Assembly: GCF_905220565.1 (NCBI RefSeq)
Contig: NC_059421.1
Location: 444,001-508,000, forward strand
Source: Melitaea cinxia
Taxonomy: Eukaryota; Arthropoda; Insecta; Lepidoptera; Nymphalidae
DNA length: 64,000 bases
Reading direction: 5' to 3'
Below the pieces are notes generated by a model, which made no database searches, was not told the DNA's origin, and saw only the letters and a program-made list of their open reading frames with translations. The translations under genes and the position numbers were made by a program. Positions 56,570 to 64,000 of this stretch are shown here, in pieces (position 1 is the stretch's first letter; every line of letters starts with the position of its first letter).

Positions 56570-58079
56570 TGTTATTTACAAAAAAATCATAAACTAGCTT
56601 AAATAAAGATCTTTCCGATATAAATTCTGTAGCTAACAATATTAACCATTCCAAACAACATTTCACTGACATGTATATTTTTTCCTGAATAGATATTTCC
56701 TTAATAAATATAATATCCTTTAATCTAATAAAAAGTTCTTTAAATTTTACTTTGTTATCTGGTTGTTGTTCCTTTTCAGTTTCCATTGAATCTAATAAAA
56801 TGTCGCCTGTAAATTCACTTCTCTCACTTTCTATATTTCTTCTTTTTTTAGTTCTTGAATGTTTCGTTTTGTTGACAGTATTGTTTTCAGGTAAAATAAT
56901 CGTATCATAAATTCTATGAAAATCAGCTTCAACTTTAAGGATTTCAGCATAAGTCGGCGTGTCATGCGTTTCTTTGTTTTTTTCGTTGCTATTTGATGGG
57001 TTATTATCAAATAACCTTCTTTCCGTATTAGATTCATTTTTTTTCATCGAAAATTTAAAAAAGTCAAATTCAGGTTTTGGTTCGACTACATCAGGGGTTG
57101 GAGGTACATAGACAGTAAGAGCTTTTTTGTATGTACAATTATATTCTGCCATTAATTCCCTTAATTTCTTCTCCTTTAAAAAAACTGGACACCGTTTTGA
57201 TAGGGCCATATGATCGCCTTGACAGTTGATGCATTTAAACACTGTCGTTTCGCAATTGGCATGCATACCACCACATTTAGGGCAAACAATTTTAGTGTAT
57301 GGGCATCTTTTGGCCATATGACCTAATTTCCAGCATTTCGAGCACTGAGAAACAGGAAATACGTAAGGGTTTACTTTTATTTTTAAACCATCAACAGAAA
57401 CAGAAGACGGTAAATAGCTACCTCTAAAACCCAAACGAACACACTCACTCGGAATCCACCCACTTTCACTTGAAGATCCACGTCGCTTAAGACGAAGAAC
57501 GGATACTATTTCGACGTTATTTTGGCATGACAAATTTTGCGCTATCTCATCTTCTGACAATTCTAAGTCAACATTTTTAATGACACCGTATGAAATATCT
57601 TTTTCCATTGCTTTGTATATTCTCCAACCTTTATCAATAAAAACTTTACAATTTTTAATTTTCTCAACATTAATTTCATTTAATACATCCAAACGTATTT
57701 TATAGGGACTAATGTGTTTAACGTTTTCTATGCCAATAATATTATTTTCTTTTAGTAATTTTGCTATCGCGAATTGTTTCGGTAGAATTTCTGAACTAGT
57801 GATATATACTTCAATTTTATCGATCGAAGCTTTTGCCTTTTTTTTCTTTCTAATTACTGTAGACCATACCTCTCTTTCATCCTCTATTCTCATTCTCTTT
57901 TCTGCCCTTAAATTTATCTCCTCTGTATTCTCCGACAAATATTCCATAATTCCGTCTTCTTGGTATAAGTTCTCATCCATTATTGGTAGCAAATCATTTA
58001 CTGGACTACTACAAATCTCCGTTGTATTGATCATGTCATTCTCATTAGTAACGTTTGTGTCCGGATTCATTGTAAACAA
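56562..58079 (-). CDS. I-clade LINE ORF1, gag-like zinc-knuckle protein
   Basis: This 505-residue nucleic-acid-binding protein packages the element's RNA. Residues 1-75 are acidic and polar; residues 78-84 (RKKKKAK) are basic, possibly a nuclear signal. A mixed alpha/beta region follows (about 90-235). Then come three zinc knuckles at about residues 245-305: C-x2-C-x4-H-x4-C (CSKCWKLGHMAKRC), CPKCGGMHANC, and CINCQGDHMALSKRC, the arrangement seen in I and Jockey gag proteins. A Lys-rich C-terminal part and a hydrophobic end follow. The frame is intact. A second Met four codons in (MNPD) is an alternative start. Confidence 0.88.
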   Translation of the reverse strand: MFTMNPDTNVTNENDMINTTEICSSPVNDLLPIMDENLYQEDGIMEYLSENTEEINLRAEKRMRIEDEREVWSTVIRKKKKAKASIDKIEVYITSSEILPKQFAIAKLLKENNIIGIENVKHISPYKIRLDVLNEINVEKIKNCKVFIDKGWRIYKAMEKDISYGVIKNVDLELSEDEIAQNLSCQNNVEIVSVLRLKRRGSSSESGWIPSECVRLGFRGSYLPSSVSVDGLKIKVNPYVFPVSQCSKCWKLGHMAKRCPYTKIVCPKCGGMHANCETTVFKCINCQGDHMALSKRCPVFLKEKKLRELMAEYNCTYKKALTVYVPPTPDVVEPKPEFDFFKFSMKKNESNTERRLFDNNPSNSNEKNKETHDTPTYAEILKVEADFHRIYDTIILPENNTVNKTKHSRTKKRRNIESERSEFTGDILLDSMETEKEQQPDNKVKFKELFIRLKDIIFIKEISIQEKIYMSVKCCLEWLILLATEFISERSLFKLVYDFFVNNNG

Positions 58080-58232
58080 CTATTATTTATTATCGCCGCT
58101 ACGCACCGGCCGCCAGGTAGAAAACCCGACGATGACCCGGACCGCACGGCGATAACTATTATTATTCAATTCGTTTGTAAACAACTTTAAACAAAAACAC
58201 GACTACTTCACACGAATACCGTGAAATGACTG
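58080..58232 (-). promoter_or_regulatory. 5' UTR / likely internal promoter of the I-clade LINE
   Basis: The minus strand from 58232 starts CAGTCATTTCACGG and has GTGAAGTAGTCGTG near +25. It then has a GC-rich stretch with ggcggccggtgcgtagcggc. I and Jockey elements use internal, TATA-less Pol II promoters starting at about CAGT. The assignment is by analogy. Confidence 0.5.
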
Positions 58233-58245
58233 AAATAACCGTTTT

Positions 58246-58310
58246 AAAGGTGGTTTTGAAGCCTACTTGAATGAACTAATTTTTGATTTTGATTTTGATT
58301 GATTTTGACT
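58246..58310 (+). repeat. LINE 3'-tail relic, target of the I-clade insertion
   Basis: aagcctacttgaatgaacta and (TTTGAT)n-like units match 37785-37862. The matching left half lies at about 52755-52782, so the element landed inside this relic. Confidence 0.55.
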
Positions 58311-58662
58311 GGAAATCAGAATTAATTGGCGGCGTCAATTACCTAGTCAAAAAGATATACCTATAACATAACCTCTCTTTTGTTATTTTGAATAATCTCA
58401 CCACACACAAACATACATTATTTCACCCAACAACACAAATTGACAAAACTACAATAAATGAAATTTAATTAATAATAATAATAATGGTTCTTTTTGTTTT
58501 GTGTTTGTTATGGATTAATTGGTTGTACAACTTTCTTCAATGTTTGTATTTTGTAGATGCCTGATGATGGTACAATAAAGGATGGAAACGTCGCATGAAT
58601 TTGCAATTAGTTGTTTGATTGGAACCTTATGTCCACTTTCCTGCTAACCGTCAAAGAATAAT

Positions 58663-58790
58663 AATATACTTTATTGCACATTTAAAATTTACATTACAAG
58701 CAATTATAGTAACAAATTGTACAACCAGGCGGTCTTATTCCTAAAAAGCAATCTCTTCCAGACAACCTGATAATGAAAGGGATATTGCTT
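58663..58790 (-). mobile_element. CR1 LINE 3'-end fragment
   Basis: The reverse complement gives aggttgtctggaagagattg and gaataagaccgcctgg, as in the 3' end of the element at 14636. Confidence 0.7.
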
Positions 58791-59144
58791 TTATTATTGC
58801 TCTGCTATTAATTGAAGTTAATAAGAAACTACGATTTAAAAAGAAAAAAACTAACTAAAAATCACAGAATAAGCTCGAGAGAGACTACAGCGGGACCTAC
58901 GTCAATATAAACCCTACATTTGCAAATATATGGAATAAAATGACCGCGCTCAGTCTTTACTTTAGTTTTTAATTTACTGCTTTGTATAAATCGAAATATA
59001 ATTTGTATAATTCAAAATATAAACGTAATAATTATAAATTTAAATGAGTGTGTATTAAATTAATTTAATTAATTCATACAACGTAATTGACATAATTTTT
59101 AAGTTACTTTAATACTAGTAAATGAAATACTAACGTTATATTTT
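58791..59144. other. S28 intron 4, no gene seen
   Basis: AT-rich and featureless. Confidence 0.4.
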
Positions 59145-59320
59145 ATATATATAAATGAATTTTTGTTTGTATGTCCTTTATAGAATCGTAAACTTTGCAT
59201 TTGATCATGTCATGACCTTCAGCATAGTGTTGTGCAGGAGCCCACAAAGGTTTCTGAGTTGGTACGACTAAATTAAAAGAAAAAAAAGCATAGCAACGCG
59301 TGCAGGGTACAGCTAAGAAA
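59145..59320 (+). repeat. Helitron-like relic
   Basis: tatatataaatgaatttttg at the left, and cgtgcagggtacagctaag, close to the CTAG-type end, at the right. Confidence 0.4.
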
Positions 59321-59324
59321 AAAT

Positions 59325-59455
59325 AAATTATCTATTTCATACACACACGGTCGTCTGTACGTACGGTAAGCAACTTAATGCTTGTGTTATAGGTAACTAT
59401 AAAGTTATAGGTAACTATCCGCCAACCCGTAGTGAAGCAGCGTGGCAGGTATAAA
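59325..59455 (-). repeat. SINE-T and SINE-C fragments
   Basis: acacacacggtcgtctgtac and aagcaacttaatgcttgtgt (SINE-T), then gccaacccgtagtgaagcag (SINE-C-like, plus strand). Confidence 0.5.
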
Positions 59456-59485
59456 CAGGTATATTTTGTTCTAATTACTTTAAAC

Positions 59486-59764
59486 CGAGGTAGGGCACAG
59501 CAGGAATTTCTTGCTCAAAATATGGAGCAGCCCGACTGGGGAAGTACCTCGACCTAACAGAAGATCACATCTAAATAATACTGCTTTCAAGCAGTATTGT
59601 GTTCCTGTTGGTGAGTAAGGTGACCAGAGCTCCTGGGGGGATTGGGGATTGGGTCGGCAACGCGCTCGCGATGCTTCTGGTGTTGCAGGCGTCTATAAGC
59701 TACGGTAATCTCTTACCATCAGGTGAGCCGTACGCTTGTTTGCCGACCTAGTAATATAAAAAAA
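59486..59764 (+). repeat. SINE-A copy, complete
   Basis: From accgaggtagggcacagcag to gacctagtaatataaaaaaa. One of the best-preserved copies. Confidence 0.85.
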
Positions 59765-59879
59765 AAACTTTCTCCCACATGTTCAATATTTAAATATTAC
59801 ATCATAATGAGCACTGTTTCATTGTGAATACGATGACATTGGGTTATCTGTTAAAAATTTAGTTTGCGGTTAGTGAAAA

Positions 59880-60155
59880 TAATTGACTAGCCCGTTGACG
59901 CAGTTTGTAGTGACCCTGCTTTCTGCTCCGGGGTTGTGGGTTCGATTCCCACCTCCTGATTCCTCCTGCTTCCTGGGTGTAATATAAATATTTATTTATA
60001 TATTTATATATGTATTATTTATAAGCACGTTTATCGAAAAAAAATATGTAGCTATATACCAGTCGGCTATTACCTATAACACAAACATTAAGTTGCTTAC
60101 TTTAGGAACAGACGACCGTGTGTGTATTGTGTAGATATTTATTTATTTATATATA
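59880..60155 (+). repeat. SINE-T copy, complete
   Basis: gactagcccgttgacgcagt, the B box ggttcgattccca, aacagacgaccgtgtgtgta and a TTTAT tail. Confidence 0.8.
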
Positions 60156-60209
60156 ATATAGCCTGACCAGGAATTTTCCAATCCACCATTTCGCGATTTA
60201 TCTTTAACA

Positions 60210-60320
60210 TCGATCGATTCTGTAATATCCAACTATTGGGATGAGGCATCTTCCTCCATGTAGGAGAAAGATTGGAGCTTAATCCACCACGCTGCTCCAT
60301 TGCGTGTTGGCGTATCTTTA
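60210..60320 (-). repeat. SINE-C 3' fragment
   Basis: cttaatccaccacgctgctc and tctgtaatatccaactattg. Confidence 0.65.
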
Positions 60321-60565
60321 ACATATCAAAGTAGATATAATTTATAATTTTTATCCATTAAGCAGACGGGTGAAGATTACGTCTAGTTCGGATCTTAGAC
60401 TACAAGGCAATTAGTCAAAAGTAATTTGTCTGGATTAAGGTCGGCCTAATTTTTATGTTTTGTCATATACATAATTATAACTACCATTAATAATAACGAA
60501 CTTAATTTATAAACCTTTTTGGTTATAAATAAAAAACTATTAACAATTACATTTATGATTTCCAG

Positions 60566-60704
60566 AGTACCTGGAGGTGATAACCGAAGCCCTGAGAGAG
60601 CAAGGCAGTGAACAGTGCGTATCCTCCATCCAGGAGGCAATGACCCAAATTATCGACCTTGTGGAGACGCAGGCTGGTCTCAATACTGTCTCACAGTTGT
60701 TTAG
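60566..60704 (+). CDS. S28-family serine peptidase, exon 5
   Basis: Encodes (E)YLEVITEALREQGSEQCV, then SSIQEAMTQIIDLVETQAGL and NTVSQLF(R). With exon 4 it reads QEDFPEYLEVITEAL, the S28 segment F-x-x-Y-x-x-V-(V/T)-x-x-(A/S)-L after the nucleophile strand. It forms the helical cap that shapes the substrate pocket. The single Cys fits the conserved Cys of this region. It enters in phase 1 with AG completing GAG after the acceptor ttccag, and leaves in phase 2 (AG before GTTAGT). It is separated from exon 4 by 10.9 kb containing the I-clade LINE. Confidence 0.88.
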
Positions 60705-60811
60705 GTTAGTAAAGAGGAGGAAAATTATAGGCTGTAAAACGTCATAGTATGACTCATGGTATAACCACAAATATAACTACAAATGTAACTACGTGACACT
60801 ACTAATTTAAG

Positions 60812-61015
60812 TTTTTCCACCTGATGGTAAGCGGTGACTGCAGCATATAGACGCCTGTAACACCAGAAACATCGCAAGCGCATTGCTGACTCTACCCACG
60901 ACCCTCCCCAGGAGCTCTGGTCACCTTACTCATCACAGGAACACAACACTGCTTAAAAACAGTATTATTTAGTTGTGACTTTCTGTAAGATATTTCTGCT
61001 GTGCCCTCCCTTAAT
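60812..61015 (-). repeat. SINE-A copy, in S28 intron 5
   Basis: ttccacctgatggtaagcgg, gacgcctgtaacaccagaaa and caggagctctggtcacctta. 5'-truncated. It takes up nearly half of the 486-bp intron. Confidence 0.75.
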
Positions 61016-61058
61016 AAATGGCTTTACCAAATTACATAACTTTATAATAATTATGCAT

Positions 61059-61178
61059 CGGTCACCAACCCGCCTGCCCAGCGTGGTGACTATGGGCAAA
61101 ACACATGAGTTCACGTTATTATGGCGTTAACTTGTGGAGGCCTATGTCCAGCAGTGGACTGTATAGGCTGTAATGATG
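61059..61178 (+). mobile_element. SINE-B, 5'-truncated, inserted at the exon 6 acceptor
   Basis: It matches the last 120 bases of SINE-B, from cggtcaccaacccgcctgcc to ggctgtaatgatg. The 10-bp direct repeat aattatgcat is at 61049-61058 and 61179-61188. The second copy is followed at once by the AG acceptor (61189-61190) of exon 6. Confidence 0.88.
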
Positions 61179-61190
61179 AATTATGCATAG

Positions 61191-61336
61191 AACCTGCGCT
61201 CCTCTCCAAAACACGCCCTTGGAACTCGCCACCTTCTTCTGGTACGGCATCACGGAGACATTCGCATACTTGGTGCAGTACGCAACGCCTGGCCAGATAC
61301 CGGCGGCTTGCGCACAAATCACTAACAGCACTTTGG
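61191..61336 (+). CDS. S28-family serine peptidase, exon 6
   Basis: Encodes (R)TCAPLQNTPLELATFFWYGI, then TETFAYLVQYATPGQIPAAC and AQITNSTL. The C-x-P-L ... F-(F/W)-Y-x-I-x-(E/D)-x-F-A-x-L-VQY ... C pattern is diagnostic of the S28 cap domain. N-S-T is a possible N-glycosylation site. The first base completes AGA (Arg) from exon 5. The donor is G/GTAAGG, phase 1. The acceptor AG lies only 2 bases from the target duplication of a SINE-B insertion, so the upstream pyrimidine tract and branch site must be either supplied by the SINE or located more than 130 bases upstream. Confidence 0.88.
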
Positions 61337-61682
61337 GTAAGGAATTAATATTTGTTTTGTGGAACCCTAAATTGTTTTCATAAATGAAAGTAACCTACGT
61401 TGCTCTATTAAAGACAAGTTGCAACATTTGAAGTTCCATCAAAATCTATCCCGCCTAATATGAGAAATATCAGTGTTTCATCACATGTTTTCCAAAAACA
61501 TAAAACTTAGAACTGAGAAACTCCTTTTAGGCATTTGGTTATATTATTTTACGCAGACAGAGTCGCGGATAGCAGTAGTATAAAATTTATTGTTAAAAAA
61601 ATTAGTAATAAGCGTAGCATTCGAGTTATTACTGCGATTAAGATCTTTAAAATAATAATTTTTATTAATATAAGGTTATATC

Positions 61683-61732
61683 AAATATGTACCATAAGAA
61701 TATGTACCATAAGAATATGTACCATAACATAA
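61683..61732. repeat. 15-bp minisatellite, three units
   Basis: Units of tatgtaccataagaa in tandem; the last one is degenerate. Confidence 0.85.
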
Positions 61733-61859
61733 GGTATATGAAGTATGTATTATTGGCCTATAGTTGGGAAGGCACTCTTAATATTTTTTATTATTAATTT
61801 TGAAACATTGTTTATATATAGGTAAATGAATAAATAATATATATTTCGTGTATATCATA

Positions 61860-61945
61860 TATTACATAAATAAAAAGTACTCGCCAGCGGGGAATCGAAC
61901 CCCGGTCACCCATGTGACCGGGATTATTAGTATAATCGAATATAA
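61860..61945 (-). repeat. tRNA-like relic (Asp/Glu-like)
   Basis: The minus strand reads ttatactaataatcccggtc, then ggtcacatgggtgacc, then ggggttcgattccccg (a perfect B box and T arm). The 5' acceptor strand is not matched, so it is more likely a SINE head than a working tRNA gene. Confidence 0.45.
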
Positions 61946-62124
61946 AGATCATTCAGAAAACAGGAGACAACCCTACTGTACCGGACACGTTGGTCGGGGT
62001 GAATGGAAAGGGGACGGGAGGTATAAGCAAATGTAGGCTCACAGCGAGAATCAAACATGTGCACGGCTAAACGGCTAACGGAACGTTCGTCATCACTGCC
62101 AGTCCGGTTCTAAATAAATAATAA

Positions 62125-62215
62125 TAAGAAAATAAATGTCTTATAACATACACACGGTCGTCTGTTCCTCATGTAGGCAACTTAGTGACAGTTTTAGTTA
62201 ATAGCTGACCTATTT
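62125..62215 (-). repeat. SINE-T fragment
   Basis: cttataacatacacacggtc / gtctgttcct and a degraded gcaacttagtg block. Confidence 0.6.
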
Positions 62216-62267
62216 AAATACATATTTTTTATATTAGTATACATACATAACAATAAATATTGACGTT

Positions 62268-62497
62268 ACTAACCGATCCTGCAAACGTTGTTTAGCCATA
62301 TACGTTATTAACCCCCTTAATCCCTCTTCCCCTTATAACTTAGGGTTATGAAAAATAAATGTTGGCCGATTCTCAGACCTACCCGATATGCACACAAAAT
62401 TTCATAAAAATCGGTCCAGCCTTTCCGGAGGATAATCAACTCCACAACACCCGAAGTAGAAAGCAGGGTACACAAAAGGCACCAACGAGCTAGTCAG
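62268..62497 (-). repeat. Helitron fragment joined to a SINE-T fragment
   Basis: 62268-62436 matches the 31704 element (acccgatatgcacacaaaat). 62437-62497 is a SINE-T head on the minus strand (ctagctcgttggtgcc). Confidence 0.55.
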
Positions 62498-62532
62498 TGA
62501 TTATTGTACGTGAAATTTTAATAAAACTACAG

Positions 62533-62661
62533 GTGGTCCAGTAGAACGCCTCGCCGCCTGGATCACCTCTCAGTCCTGGACGCAACCGTGCATCGAATCC
62601 CGCTACGCTGAGCAAGTCGCCGCACACACCAACACAAGCTATGACGCGCCAGGAAGCACTA
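62533..62661 (+). CDS. S28-family serine peptidase, exon 7 (gene continues past the window)
   Basis: Encodes (G)GPVERLAAWITSQSWTQPC, then IESRYAEQVAAHTNTSYDAP and GST. The ERLAAWI ... C-(I/L)-x-x-x-Y ... N-T-S pattern fits the S28 segment just before the conserved R-x-W-x-Y-Q-x-C-x-E-x-G block, which should be in the next exon. N-T-S is a possible N-glycosylation site. It enters completing GGT after the acceptor ctacag and leaves in phase 1 at A/GTAAGT. The catalytic Asp and His, about the last third of the protein, are not in this window. Confidence 0.88.
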
Positions 62662-62954
62662 GTAAGTTAAATTATTCTTACTATTCTATTATCTATTATA
62701 TAAATAAAAATGAACGTATGTACGGCTGTACGCGCGTAATTATGAACGACTGCTTCGAATCGGATAATTCTTGTGTTGGTTATTGTCACGACAAGGTTTG
62801 TATACAGTTATAACTAATTCTTTTATAAGCAGTGCCTTGAAAATTTTCATTGTAATAATAATGTAAAGTTCCTCACATGTTCTCCTCAACGGATACTCAC
62901 TGATTGCTGACTAACTAAAATAATCATAATCATATTCCACGACGATCATTCAAA
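62662..62954. other. S28 intron 7, no gene seen
   Basis: AT-rich without a recognised repeat. Confidence 0.4.
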
Positions 62955-63165
62955 AGTAACGCCGCGTTGGTGCAACTATCACAGTACTGGTTTCTGGCTG
63001 TTGCGCTGGGGGTTGCAGGTTCGATGACACGTGACAAATATTTGTATTGGCCGTACGAATGTTTGCCGTGGTCTGGGTGTTTGTGCAGTCCTTGTGGATC
63101 TGATCCATTTCCTACACGGGGAAAGAGGCCTATGCCCAGCAACGGGATATTACAGGCTGAGACAT
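62955..63165 (+). repeat. SINE-C with internal deletion
   Basis: cgttggtgcaactatcacag head, gggggttgcaggttcgatga B box, gtttgccgtggtctgggtgt, then directly the 3' end gaaagaggcctatgcccagc. Confidence 0.75.
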
Positions 63166-63579
63166 AAGCGTTTTTAAAATTTATTTTAAAGTATTTTTGC
63201 TAAAGTTCATTTTGATTATATTTGAATCGAATCTTCAATTTCGGAAATTCGAAAACAGAACCAAATCAGCTTTTTCTTTCGATTAATCATATTTTAATTT
63301 CGATATGCAAATCTTTAACCAAACAAATTAATAATGTTGATTCCATATTCTCCTTAATTTTAAAGCTTAAAGCTTCTTAAGCACAAAGCTCTGAGCATTT
63401 GCATTTGAAACGGTGTTCGCTGGCGAGGCTTTTGTGTAAACAATAAATTATATAATAATACTATTTGAACATTTGCTGTGGAAAGTTTCGTCTTTGTGTA
63501 AATTTCGGTTTTATTTCGAAAGCAATGAAAATGCTTGAAATTAAAATTAATCAAAAATTTAAGAATTATTATTAACTTA
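63166..63579. other. S28 intron 7, no gene seen
   Basis: AT-rich and featureless. Confidence 0.4.
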
Positions 63580-63912
63580 TATGTACTGTGTGGCTACGGT
63601 ACTAAAGAATATAGCCACCCTCTCTCTTCCCGTGGGTTTCGTAAGAGGCGACTAAGGGATAACACAGTTCCGCTACCACCTTGGAACTTAAAAAGCCGAC
63701 CGGTGGCGGGATAACCACCCAACTGCTAGCTTTGAAATACACAGGCCGAAGACGGGCAGCAGCGTCTTCGGTGCGATAAAGCCAGCCCTGCGGTCACCAA
63801 CCCGGCTGCCCAGCGTGGTGACTATGGGCAAAAACATGAGTTCACGTTATTTTTGGCGTAAACTTGTGGAGGCCTATGTCCAGCAGTGGACTGTATAGGC
63901 TGTAATGATGAT
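63580..63912 (+). mobile_element. SINE-B, full-length
   Basis: From tgtactgtgtggctacggta to ggctgtaatgatgat. I could not find a clean target duplication. Confidence 0.82.
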
Positions 63913-63934
63913 TAAATTATATATTTGTACTTAG

Positions 63935-64000
63935 TGGGTCTCCCCACCGTGCCTAAGAGAGCACGTTAAGCAGTCGATCCGGTCGTTATCATAAAATTGC
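63935..64000 (+). repeat. SINE-C fragment, cut by the window edge
   Basis: gtgggtctccccaccgtgcc and gagcacgttaagcagtcgat match SINE-C. Confidence 0.65.

Larger units (their letters stand above)
52783..58232 (-). mobile_element. I-clade LINE, full-length, with TSD, antisense in S28 intron 4
   Basis: A 5.45-kb element. A poly(T) tract next to the 52770-52782 copy is the complement of its A tail. It carries ORF1 with zinc knuckles and ORF2 with endonuclease, RT and RNase H. The 13-bp repeat aaataaccgtttt is at 52770-52782 and 58233-58245. Read on the minus strand it begins CAGTCATTTCACGG, like many I/Jockey-type 5' ends that carry an internal promoter. RNase H plus zinc-knuckle ORF1 places it near the I or Nimb groups; this is inferred from domains. 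One frameshift near 56015 disables it. Confidence 0.88.
61337..62532. other. S28 intron 6, repeats only
   Basis: It contains the minisatellite, tRNA-like relic, SINE-T pieces and Helitron listed separately. No other exon is visible. Confidence 0.5.

Noticed and set aside
61683..61732. Possible CRISPR-like or regulated repeat array
   Set aside because: Three contiguous 15-bp units without spacers; an ordinary minisatellite in a eukaryotic intron.

Overview
This is a lepidopteran (butterfly or moth) nuclear genome window. The base composition is AT-rich, protein-coding exons are small and far apart, and there are Lep1-type non-autonomous Helitrons, an RTE LINE family with a GATGAT tail and its short relatives, CR1 and I-clade LINEs, and several tRNA-derived SINE families. 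Nothing suggests a bacterial or viral genome. Repeat labels SINE-A, -B, -C, -T and families E, F, G are local names for this window, not database names.

The only host gene I can support is a secreted S28-family serine peptidase (prolylcarboxypeptidase / thymus-specific serine protease group) on the + strand. Seven coding exons (32388-32545, 35325-35503, 47916-48026, 49549-49682, 60566-60704, 61191-61336, 62533-62661) join in frame with GT-AG introns of matching phase. They give about 332 residues, from the signal peptide through the Ser nucleophile motif GCSYAG into the cap region. The Asp/His end of the triad lies beyond the right edge. The initiator exon is uncertain: either a tiny exon (ATG T) at 31386-31389 or an ATG at 32354 inside a SINE.

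Layout: 1-14600 is gene-free and built of layered SINE, RTE and MITE-like relics. 14636-19494 is a nearly complete CR1-clade LINE with a 13-bp target-site duplication and one frameshift in ORF2. 19500-32300 is again repeats. 32300-62700 is the S28 gene; intron 2 (12.4 kb) and intron 4 (10.9 kb) are swollen by insertions. Intron 4 holds a full-length antisense I-clade LINE (52783-58232; 13-bp TSD, ORF1 with zinc knuckles, ORF2 with endonuclease, RT and RNase H, one frameshift). 62700-64000 is intron 7 with more SINEs.

The most interesting points are: a 5'-truncated SINE-B whose target-site duplication ends exactly 2 bases before exon 6, so the 3' splice site of that exon is now mostly transposon sequence; a SINE tail serving as the pyrimidine tract of exon 32388-32545; a snap-back tRNA-like palindrome inside a Helitron (49972-50554); and two twin-priming-type 5' inversions (33850-34195 and 40725-40936).
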